Below are positions 1-6,633 of a stretch of 7,860 bases of DNA, in pieces. Where the stretch lies: contig RGES01000056.1 of assembly GCA_009917805.1 (NCBI GenBank), positions 1 through 7,860 of the forward strand. The letters run 5' to 3'. Origin of the DNA: Verrucomicrobiota bacterium (GTDB lineage: Bacteria; Verrucomicrobiota; Verrucomicrobiia; Opitutales; UBA953). The notes beneath the pieces were generated by a model. It made no database searches. It had not been told where the DNA came from and saw only the letters and a program-made list of their open reading frames with translations. Every line of letters starts with the position of its first letter. Position 1 is the first letter of the stretch. Position numbers and translations under genes: made by a program.

Positions 1-1155
1 ACGAGCGACAACGGCGGCGTCTTCAAGCCCGAGAACGAGCGGTTGCTGCAGACGACCGCCTTCAAGGCCGGCCTGAAGGTCAACGGCTCCATCCGTGGCG
101 GCAAACACGACGTCTGGGAAGGCGGCTTCAAGGTCCCCTTCATCGCCCGCTGGCCGGGCAAGGTTCCCGCCGGCTCCACCGCATCGCAGATGGTCAGCGT
201 CGTCGATATCCTGGCGACGACCGCCGAGATCGTCGGCACGCCGCTCCCGGCCCAGTCCGTGGGCGCCGAGGATAGCCGGAGCTTCCTGCCGGTGCTCACC
301 GGCACGACCGAAGCCAAGGGCCGCGAGGACCTGATCGTCCATAGCGCCGACGGGGTGTTCGCCCTCCGCAAAGGCCGCTGGAAGTGGATCGAAGGCGTGC
401 CCGTCGACGAGATCAAGGACGGCGCCCGCAAGGCCCACAAGGACCAGTTCCGCTCGCAGCTCTATGATACCGTCGCCGACCCGGCCGAGTCAAAGGACGT
501 CTCCGCGGACCACCCCGAAGTCGTCGCCGAGCTCAAGGACCTCCTCCGACGCTACCGGGACGGCGGCTTCAGCCGCGCACTCCCCGCCGCCGACGTCAAA
601 CCGACGCGCCTGCGCGTCGCCACGCTCGCCGCTCCGGCCGGCGCCAACGCTCTCTCCGAAACGCTGACGCAGATTCCTGGCAAACCTTGGGTCGTCTCCG
701 CCGGCGAATGGGCGGCCCGGGATGGCGGCGTCTTCGCCCAGCCCAAAGGCGGCTCGGAAAAACCCGCTTCGCTCCGGACGCCGCTGGCCTTCGGCGACGG
801 CGTCTTCGATTGCGAACTGAACCTGCAAGGTGCCAACCGGATCTCGCTGCGCTTCGGCGCCGGGGACGCCGGTTTCCGCCTGGTGGTCTCCCGCACCACT
901 TCGATCCTGACGAAGAACCCCTCGAAAGGCGAAGCGCCCACCGCCACGGAAGACCTCGCGAAGAAGAACCTGAAGCTCGCCGCCGGCGAATGGTATCCGG
1001 TCCGGCTTTCCTTCAAGGGCGACGAGGTCACGGTCCAGGTCAACGACCAGACCTTCAAGGGCAAGCACCCGAGCCTCGGCAAGGACAAGACCTCCGTCGA
1101 TTTCCTCGTCTTTGGCAACGGCGCCGGCTTCCGCAACGTCCGCCTCTCGAAATAA
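1..1155 (+). CDS. S1-family sulfatase, C-terminal part, with an extra C-terminal beta-sandwich-like domain (5' partial)
   Basis: The frame is open from base 1, so the gene starts before the window; 384 residues are visible. Known for the family: formylglycine-dependent sulfatases hydrolyse sulfate esters, here presumably on a glycan. Seen: T-S-D-N-G-G at residues 1-6 (D3 and N4 match the family's calcium ligands), then S-I-R-G-G-K-H-D-V-W-E-G-G at 30-42, where K35 matches the conserved substrate-side lysine, followed by the usual VPFIARWPG strand and a typical sulfatase C-terminal subdomain to about residue 190. The formylglycine cysteine lies upstream and cannot be checked. Residues about 225-384 are an extra module: alternating strands, G-E-W-Y-P-V-R, V-Q-V-N-D-Q and a final F-R-N-V-R-L, resembling LamG/DUF1080-like beta-sandwiches (inference). 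It could bind carbohydrate or be a spacer. The next gene follows after 4 bases, implying co-transcription. The sulfatase call is secure; substrate and subfamily are unknown. Confidence 0.93.
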   Translation, partial: TSDNGGVFKPENERLLQTTAFKAGLKVNGSIRGGKHDVWEGGFKVPFIARWPGKVPAGSTASQMVSVVDILATTAEIVGTPLPAQSVGAEDSRSFLPVLTGTTEAKGREDLIVHSADGVFALRKGRWKWIEGVPVDEIKDGARKAHKDQFRSQLYDTVADPAESKDVSADHPEVVAELKDLLRRYRDGGFSRALPAADVKPTRLRVATLAAPAGANALSETLTQIPGKPWVVSAGEWAARDGGVFAQPKGGSEKPASLRTPLAFGDGVFDCELNLQGANRISLRFGAGDAGFRLVVSRTTSILTKNPSKGEAPTATEDLAKKNLKLAAGEWYPVRLSFKGDEVTVQVNDQTFKGKHPSLGKDKTSVDFLVFGNGAGFRNVRLSK

Positions 1156-1159
1156 GCCC

Positions 1160-2362
1160 ATGCGCCCCCTGCTCCTTCTGCTGCTCGGCGTCACCCTCGG
1201 CGCCGAACCCGCCGCCGACCGCAAGGTCGTGCTGGGGCTCGTCGACACCTGCGCCCAGGCTCCGAAGACCTACGATGCCGACGGCTTCAAGCCGGACGGC
1301 ACGGTGCATGCGATCTTCTACGACGCCTTGCCGTGGAAGGGAAAGCCGACGCGCGTCTTCGCCTGGATCGGCCTGCCCGCCCAACGCACCGGCAAGGTTC
1401 CCGGCATCGTGGTCGTCCATGGCGGCGGCGGCACGGCCTACAAGGAATGGGTGCAGAAATGGAACGCCCAAGGCTTCGCGGCCATCAGCATCGCCGTCGA
1501 AGGCCAGACGGACGTCGACGAGAAGAAGGAGGCCAAAGGCCGGCCCGTCTGGGCCCGGCACGCCTTCTCGGGCCCCGCCCGCGACGGCACGTTCGCCGAC
1601 ACGAAGCTGCCGCTCAAGGAACAGTGGATGTATCACGCGCTCGCCGACACGATGTTGGCGAACTCCCTCCTGCGCTCCCTGCCGGAAGTCGATGCGACGA
1701 AGATCGGCGTGATGGGCATCTCGTGGGGCGGCGTGATCACGAGCACGATCATCGGCCTCGACGAACGCTTCGCCTTCGGCATCCCGACCTACGGATGCGG
1801 TCATCTTTTCGACGCCGAGAACCACTGGGGCAAGGCGCTCCATGACAACGAAGGCTATAAACAGGTCTGGGACGGCATGAACTACGCCGAACGCGTGAAG
1901 ATGCCCGTCCTCTGGCTCTCCTGGCCGCAGGACGCCCACTTCCCGCTCGGCTGCCAGGCCGAACACTACCGCCAGACACCGGGCCCGCGCATGATCTCGC
2001 TCGTGACGAAGATGGGGCACAGCCATCCCGCCGGCTGGAATCCGCCTGACAGCTACGCCTTCGCGAAGAGCATCGTCGAGACCGGCAAGCCGTGGGGCAG
2101 TTCACCGTCGGCCACGACCAAGGATGGACATGCGATCGCGGTCTTTCATTCCGCCAAGCCGCTCACCAAGGCCGTGCTCGTCTCGACCACGGACAAAGGC
2201 TTCACCGGGACCCGCAAGTGGGTCGAGACCCCGGCCGCGGCCGCCAGCGGCGGAGGCGGCACGACAGCCTCCGCACCCCTGCCCACCGGCACGACGGCCT
2301 GGTATATCAACGCCTACGCCGGGAACCTCACCCTCACCTCCGACTACCAAGAAATCAAATGA
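1160..2362 (+). CDS. Secreted alpha/beta-hydrolase, acetylxylan-esterase / dienelactone-hydrolase-like
   Basis: This is a 400-residue predicted secreted esterase. The start at 1160 is chosen because M-R-P followed by a run of leucines gives a signal peptide (cleavage near A15) and lies just after the preceding stop; the in-frame ATG at 1112 would lie inside the sulfatase gene and bury the signal. Seen: H-G-G-G at 87-90 (oxyanion-hole region), nucleophile elbow G-I-S-W-G-G with Ser188, a likely acid Asp258 in S-W-P-Q-D-A-H, and a likely catalytic His287 or His289 in M-G-H-S-H-P. After about residue 315 there is a C-terminal beta-rich domain like that of many verrucomicrobial and planctomycetal esterases of this type, interrupted by a Gly/Ala/Thr/Ser-rich loop at about 359-378. 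Inference: it removes acetyl or other acyl groups from a glycan, complementing the flanking sulfatases. It overlaps the next gene by 4 bases. The fold is secure; the substrate is not. Confidence 0.9.
   Translation: MRPLLLLLLGVTLGAEPAADRKVVLGLVDTCAQAPKTYDADGFKPDGTVHAIFYDALPWKGKPTRVFAWIGLPAQRTGKVPGIVVVHGGGGTAYKEWVQKWNAQGFAAISIAVEGQTDVDEKKEAKGRPVWARHAFSGPARDGTFADTKLPLKEQWMYHALADTMLANSLLRSLPEVDATKIGVMGISWGGVITSTIIGLDERFAFGIPTYGCGHLFDAENHWGKALHDNEGYKQVWDGMNYAERVKMPVLWLSWPQDAHFPLGCQAEHYRQTPGPRMISLVTKMGHSHPAGWNPPDSYAFAKSIVETGKPWGSSPSATTKDGHAIAVFHSAKPLTKAVLVSTTDKGFTGTRKWVETPAAAASGGGGTTASAPLPTGTTAWYINAYAGNLTLTSDYQEIK
2359..2362 (+). promoter_or_regulatory. ATGA stop/start overlap (translational coupling)
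   Basis: The esterase stop TGA (2360-2362) shares bases with the ATG (2359-2361) of the propeller gene. A purine-rich stretch, AAGAAA, lies about 4 bases upstream of the ATG. Such overlaps usually mean re-initiation by the same ribosomes and fix the start of the downstream gene. Confidence 0.7.
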
Positions 2363-3252
2363 TCCGCACCTTCCTCCTGCTCCTCCTGAGCCTCCCCCTC
2401 GTCGCCGCCGACCAGCCGGCCGGTCGCTCGTTCCTCATGCTCGGCGGCCTCACGCAGATCGTCGACGGCTCCGGCCAGGCCATCTGGAAATACCCGGCCG
2501 CCACCCGTGACGGCTATGTCCTGCCGAACGGCAACCTGCTGCTCACGCTTTCCAAGAACAAGGCCTACCCTGGCGGCGCCGTCGTCGAGGTGACCCGCGA
2601 CCAGAAGATCGTCTGGGAATACAAGGGCACGCAGTCCGAAGTGAACACGGGTGTCCTGCTCGCCAACGGCAATATCATGCTCACGGAAGCCGGCGACAAG
2701 CCGCGCCTCCTTGAGGTCGCCCGCGACGGCTCGATCAAGGTGGAGATCCCGCTGGGCTGCCAGGTGACCAACCACCACCTGCAGAGCCGCATGGCCCGCC
2801 CGCTGCCGAACGGCCATTATCTCGTGCCGCAGGACAAGACCGTCCGCGAATATGACGCCGCGGGCAAGCTCGTCTGGGAACGCAAGAACCCGGAGTCCGC
2901 CTTGGACAACCGCTCCTTCTGCTGCCTGCGCAACGCCGCAGGACACACGCTCATCAGCCTCACCGTCGGCAACCACATCATCGAGGTGGACGCCGAAGGA
3001 AAGATCGTCTGGGAACTTCGCGACGGCGATCTGCCCGGCGTCCCGGTGAATCGCACCACCGCCCTCTCCTGGCTTCCGAACGGCAACATCGTCTTCAGCA
3101 ACTACGCCGCCCGCGCCCCGCAGCCCAAGCTGGTCGAGATCACCCGCGAGAAGAAGGTCGTCTGGATCTACGTCGATGGCACCAAGGAAGGCGTCCACGA
3201 GTTCCAGCTGCTGGATGAGGCTGGCAAACCGCTGGCCGGGGTGCTTCGCTGA
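2359..3252 (+). CDS. Secreted beta-propeller repeat protein (PQQ-like / arylsulfotransferase-like repeats)
   Basis: A 297-residue protein with signal peptide M-I-R-T-F plus a leucine run, ending near A16/A17. The ATG at 2359 overlaps the upstream stop (ATGA), so translation is probably coupled; the earlier in-frame start at 2092 would lack a signal and lies inside the esterase. The mature part is about six repeats of roughly 40 residues: a strand with D/E-x-x-G/K-x-I/V-V-W-E (W43, W86, W173, W218 and W269; the third repeat lacks the Trp), then a turn and L-P-N-G-N/H with a hydrophobic strand (first at 55-59). This is typical of propellers such as PQQ-like and arylsulfotransferase-like proteins. 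No quinoprotein or sulfotransferase active site can be assigned by eye, and it is shorter than classical ASST enzymes. It may bind glycan or be a non-catalytic partner of the secreted enzymes. The propeller fold is likely; function is unknown. Confidence 0.85.
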   Translation: MIRTFLLLLLSLPLVAADQPAGRSFLMLGGLTQIVDGSGQAIWKYPAATRDGYVLPNGNLLLTLSKNKAYPGGAVVEVTRDQKIVWEYKGTQSEVNTGVLLANGNIMLTEAGDKPRLLEVARDGSIKVEIPLGCQVTNHHLQSRMARPLPNGHYLVPQDKTVREYDAAGKLVWERKNPESALDNRSFCCLRNAAGHTLISLTVGNHIIEVDAEGKIVWELRDGDLPGVPVNRTTALSWLPNGNIVFSNYAARAPQPKLVEITREKKVVWIYVDGTKEGVHEFQLLDEAGKPLAGVLR

Positions 3253-3311
3253 CCGGAACGTGCAGTTCACCGACCCCCAGGCCGCGCTCAACCATGCGAT
3301 GGAACTCCATC

Positions 3312-3318
3312 GGGGTTG
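3312..3318 (+). other. Frame-change junction 1 in the TPR/GT41 gene
   Basis: Left of this point frame 2 encodes the beginning of a TPR helix (A-M-E-L-H-R-G) and then stops at 3317. Right of it frame 1 encodes the middle of a later TPR helix (G-L-T-T-C-E-L-G-R-P-Q-E-G). By TPR register the left part ends at about position 14-15 of one repeat and the right part begins at about position 8 of the next, so about 27 codons are missing. The frame change requires a missing length of 1 modulo 3. The bases GGGG at 3312-3315 fit both sides. Confidence 0.6.
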
Positions 3319-4837
3319 ACCACGTGCGAACTAGGCCGCCCTCAGGAAGGCCTGCCGCTCATCGAGGAATCCCTGCGTCATCGCCCGCAGACGGCCCACT
3401 ACCACGCCAACTACGGCGTGAAGCTCATCGACCTGCGCCGCTTCGACGAGGCGGTCACGGCGCTGACCCGGGCCGTCCAGATGGAACCGGCCAACCCCGG
3501 CCATCACTATAACCTCGGCAACGCCTACCTGCAGTCGGACCGCGCGGCGACGTCGGTGGATTGCTACCGGCGCGCCTTGGCGCTCAACCCGGCTCACCAC
3601 CTGGCGGCGCTGCAGCTCGGCATGGCGCTCCATGGCGCGGGCCAGCGCGACGAGGGCATCGCCCATTACCGCCGCGAACTCGCCGCGCGACCGACCGACT
3701 TCGCCTTGGCGACCAACCTCGGCGCCCTCCTGCAGGACGCCTGCGACATCGACGGCGCGATCGAGGTCTTCCGTCAGGCCTTGGTCCACGAACCCAAGAA
3801 CTTCTTCGCGATGAACAACATCGCGATCATGCTCAAGGAGCGCGGCGAGATCTCCGAATCCGTGAAGCTCCTGTTGCGCTGCGCGGAACTCAGCCCGACC
3901 TCCCCGGAAATCCGCAGCAACGTCATCCTGACGATGCACTACGACCCGCTGCAGCCGGACGAGGCCATCGCCGAGCAGCATCGGGAGTGGAATCGCCGCT
4001 TCGTGCCGACCTCATCTGGCGCGGGCCATCTCAACGATCCCTCGCCCACGCGCCGTCTCCGCATCGGTTACGTCTCGGCCGACCTGCGGGACCACGTCGT
4101 CGGCCGCGCCCTGCTCCCCGCCTTCCGTCAGCACGACCACGCCGCTTTCGAGATCTTCTGCTACTCCACCTGCCCCGAGCAGGCGTTGACGAAGGAGTTC
4201 CAGAAGCGTGCCGACCATTGGCGCGCGATGGCCGGAGCCTCCGACCAGGACTTCCTCCGGCAGGTCCGCGAAGACCGCATCGACATCCTCCTCGACCTCA
4301 GCCTCCACACCTCCGACAACCGCCTCGGCGTCTTCGCGGCCAAGCCCGCGCCCGTGCAGGTCTCGTGGCTGGGCTACCCCGAGACCTCGGGCTTATTCAC
4401 GATGGATTGGCGCATCTCGGACCGCTTCCTCGAACCGCCCGGCGGAAATCGCGTGGCCGTCGGCGAAGAAAAGGCGTGGCTCCATCCGGATTGCTGGACC
4501 TGCTTCGAACCGGCGGAGGGCTACCCCGAGGTCAATCCGCTGCCGTCGGCGGAGGGCCGTCCGTTCACCTTCGGCTGCTTCAACAACTACTGTAAGATCA
4601 ACGACGCGGTCCTTCACGCTTGGAGCCGCATCCTGAACGCCGTCCCCGACTCCCGGCTGCGGCTGCTCACGAAACCCGGCACGCATCGCCGCCGCACCCT
4701 CGAGTTCATGGCGAACCAAGGCATCGGCGCCGAACGCATCGTCTTCCAGGACTACGCCCCGCACACGGCCGAACTCTCGCAAGGCAAGCTGCTCGGACGT
4801 TACCATGACATCGACCTCGCGCTGGACACCTTCCCCT

Positions 4838-4846
4838 ACACTGAGC
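4838..4846 (+). other. Frame-change junction 2 in the TPR/GT41 gene
   Basis: Left of this point frame 1 encodes D-I-D-L-A-L-D-T-F-P-Y-T, which in GT41 proteins leads straight into G-G-T-T-T-C-E-A-L-W. Here frame 1 instead becomes Arg/Pro-rich, while frame 2 (from CTG 4841) resumes family sequence L-S-L-L-S-N-V-G-L-P-Q. About 28-29 codons are missing, and the frame change requires a missing length of 2 modulo 3. The bases CTG at 4841-4843 could belong to either side. Confidence 0.7.
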
Positions 4847-5085
4847 CTGCTCAGCAACGTCGGCCTGCCGCAGTTCGCCGTCCCGTCCGTCGATGCGTAC
4901 GTCGAGGCCGCCGTGAGCTTCTCCCAGGAAAAACCTGCGCTGGCCAAGCTCCGGGCCGAGCTCCGGGGTCGGATGCAGGCTTCGCCGTTGCTGGACGCGG
5001 CCGGCTTCACCCGGAAACTCGAAGCCGGCTTCCGCGACATGTGGGTTGAATGGTGCAAGCGACAGGGTACGGTGGGCTGACCCCC

Positions 5086-6618
5086 ATGCGCCTGCTGCTT
5101 GCCCTGCTGCTGCCGCTCGCCGTCTTCGCGGCCGACGCGCGCAAGCCCAACATCCTCATCATCCTCGCCGACGACCTCGGCTATGGCGACGTCCATGCCT
5201 ACAACCCGACGCGCGGCAAGATCCCCACGCCGCACATCGACAAGCTCATCGCCGAAGGCATGCGCTTCACCGACGGACATTCCTCGTCCGGCGTCTGCTC
5301 ACCCTCACGTTACGCCTTGCTCACCGGCCGGTACCATTGGCGCACCCGCCTGCAGACGGGCATCGTCGGCGTCTTCGGCGAGCCGCTGATCGCTCCCGGA
5401 CGGCTGACCATCGCCGGCCTGGCCAAGCAGCACGGCTATCGTACCGCCGCGATCGGCAAATGGCATCTCGGCTGGGATTGGCCGATCCCCGAAGCCGATC
5501 GCTCCCTGTTCCGCAATTTCAAGGAAGCCGACAAGGCCGACCCCGACGCCAACCGCGCGACATGGGCCAAGGTCTTCGCGCAGAAGATTCCCGGCGGACC
5601 GACGACCCGCGGTTTCGACACCTATTTCGGGACCGACGTGCCGAACTGGCCGCCCTACTGCTTCATCGACAATGACCGCACGGTCGGCACCCCGAGCGAG
5701 CCGTTGCCGCCCGAGCTTTTCCGCAACCATCTCGCGAGCCTCCCCGGACCGGCGTTGCCGGGATGGAAACTGGAGCAGATCCTCCCGACGCTCGTCGAAC
5801 GCGCCTGCGCCTTCATCGGCGACTCCGCCCGCCAGCCCGACCCCTTCCTCCTGTACCTTCCGCTGACGACCCCGCATACGCCTTTGGCCGTCAATGAAGC
5901 ATGGAAAGGCAAGAGCGGCCTCAACAACGCCGCCGCCGACCTGATCATGGAGACCGATGCCGCCGTCGGCAAGGTGCTCGCGGCCCTCGAAGCCAGCGGC
6001 GCCGCCAAGGACACGCTGGTGCTCTTCACGAGCGACAACGGCTTCGCCCCTTACGTCGGCGTCAAGGACCTCGAGAAGCAAGGTCACTTCCCCAGCGGCC
6101 CCTTGCGCGACTACAAGACCTCCGTCTACGAGGGCGGCCATCGCGTGGCCTTCGTAACTCGCTGGCCCGGCCAGGTGGCGGCCGGCTCCACCTGCGATCA
6201 GCTGGTCCATCAGGCCGATATCATCGCCACGCTCGCGGACATCCTCCGGACGAAGCTGCCGGCGAACGCCGCCGAAGACAGCTATAGCTTCCTCCCGTTG
6301 CTTCGTGGCTCGTCCGCGCCGACTCGGCCGCACGCCATCAGCTGCGCCTCGGCGGGCACCCCCGGACTACGCGTCGGCCAATGGAAATACGTCGCAACCC
6401 AGCCGGCGCAGCTTTTCGACCTCGCCGCCGACCTCGGCGAGACGAAGAACCTGGCGACGGAGCAACCCGAACGCGTGACCGAAATGAAAGCCCTGCTGGA
6501 AAAACTCATCGCCGACGGACGTTCCACTCCCGGCGAACCCCAGAAGAACGACGTCGAAGTCGTCCGCTTCCCCAAGGCCGGCGCACCGAAAGCGAAGGCC
6601 GCCAAGAAAGCCAAGTAA
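5086..6618 (+). CDS. Secreted S1-family sulfatase (arylsulfatase type, Cys-type formylglycine site)
   Basis: A complete 510-residue sulfatase. The start at 5086 places the signal peptide M-R-L-L-L-A-L-L-L-P at the N-terminus (cleavage near A15/A16); the in-frame ATG at 5050 would add 12 residues and overlap the upstream frame. Seen, in order: N-I-L-I-I-L-A-D-D at 22-30 (metal ligands D29, D30), formylglycine motif C-S-P-S-R at 71-75 with Cys71 to be oxidised, G-K-W-H-L-G at 124-129 (K125, H127), T-P-H-T-P with His264, S-D-N-G at 316-319 (D317, N318 metal ligands) and Lys344 before Y-E-G-G. All core catalytic positions are present, so the enzyme should be active once matured by a formylglycine-generating or anaerobic maturase not seen here. 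The C-terminus ends in a Lys/Ala/Pro tail (about 497-510). It starts 5 bases after the broken GT41 gene. The substrate cannot be read from sequence; a sulfated polysaccharide is inferred from the neighbours. Confidence 0.95.
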   Translation: MRLLLALLLPLAVFAADARKPNILIILADDLGYGDVHAYNPTRGKIPTPHIDKLIAEGMRFTDGHSSSGVCSPSRYALLTGRYHWRTRLQTGIVGVFGEPLIAPGRLTIAGLAKQHGYRTAAIGKWHLGWDWPIPEADRSLFRNFKEADKADPDANRATWAKVFAQKIPGGPTTRGFDTYFGTDVPNWPPYCFIDNDRTVGTPSEPLPPELFRNHLASLPGPALPGWKLEQILPTLVERACAFIGDSARQPDPFLLYLPLTTPHTPLAVNEAWKGKSGLNNAAADLIMETDAAVGKVLAALEASGAAKDTLVLFTSDNGFAPYVGVKDLEKQGHFPSGPLRDYKTSVYEGGHRVAFVTRWPGQVAAGSTCDQLVHQADIIATLADILRTKLPANAAEDSYSFLPLLRGSSAPTRPHAISCASAGTPGLRVGQWKYVATQPAQLFDLAADLGETKNLATEQPERVTEMKALLEKLIADGRSTPGEPQKNDVEVVRFPKAGAPKAKAAKKAK

Positions 6619-6633
6619 CCCTTCACCTTGCCC

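Larger units (their letters stand above)
3260..5080 (+). pseudogene. TPR-repeat GT41 glycosyltransferase (O-GlcNAc transferase / SPINDLY-like), broken in two places
   Basis: Three pieces of one protein lie in two frames. Piece A (GTG 3260 to about 3316) encodes V-Q-F-T-D-P-Q-A-A-L-N-H-A-M-E-L-H-R-G, the start of a TPR protein, and then meets TGA at 3317. Piece B is in another frame, about 3313 to 4842, and stays open to a stop at 5047-5049; read alone from TTG 3316 it gives 577 residues. It holds one partial and five full 34-residue TPRs, then the GT41 catalytic region: R-I-G-Y-V-S-A-D-L-R-D-H (His codon 4093, equivalent to human OGT His498), D-L-S-L-H-T-S-D-N-R-L, W-L-G-Y-P-E-T-S-G-L, and F-G-C-F-N-N-Y-C-K-I-N (Lys codon 4594, equivalent to Lys842). 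Piece C, in piece A's frame from about 4841 to 5080, is the normal family C-terminus (L-S-L-L-S-N-V-G-L-P-Q to W-V-E-W-C-K). The nucleotide-sugar-binding G-G-T-T-T-C-E-A-L-W-type segment between B and C is absent, so the product should be inactive. GT41 enzymes transfer sugars to Ser/Thr of proteins in the cytoplasm. It could be a real pseudogene or an assembly fault. Confidence 0.82.

Noticed and set aside
687..1712. Sense-strand 341-codon frame overlapping the sulfatase end and the esterase start
   Set aside because: Arg/Pro-rich out-of-frame translation spanning two real genes; no family similarity.
1055..2026. Antisense open frame of 323 codons opposite the esterase
   Set aside because: High-GC shadow of a well-supported sense gene; Arg/Ala/Val/Gly-rich composition with no domain or signal.
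2344..3291. Antisense open frame of 315 codons opposite the propeller gene
   Set aside because: Mirror of the repeated sense codons; no independent support, and the sense protein has clear repeats and a signal peptide.
3313..3330. The first junction reads G-L-T-T-C-E, resembling the G-T-T-T-C-E motif missing at the second junction, as if the segment had moved
   Set aside because: The same residues fit the TPR helix register (G, five residues, L-G-R) and continue in frame as a normal TPR, so chance resemblance is simpler.
4841..4856. Programmed ribosomal frameshift joining pieces B and C
   Set aside because: Family residues are missing rather than merely out of frame, no slippery heptamer or stem-loop is evident, and a frameshift could not restore the absent segment.
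5305..6333. Antisense open frame of 342 codons opposite the complete sulfatase
   Set aside because: The sense strand holds all sulfatase catalytic motifs; the antisense product has no recognisable family.
6619..6633. Possible terminator or promoter between the sulfatase and SGNH genes
   Set aside because: Only 15 bases, with no hairpin, T-run or -10/-35-like pair.
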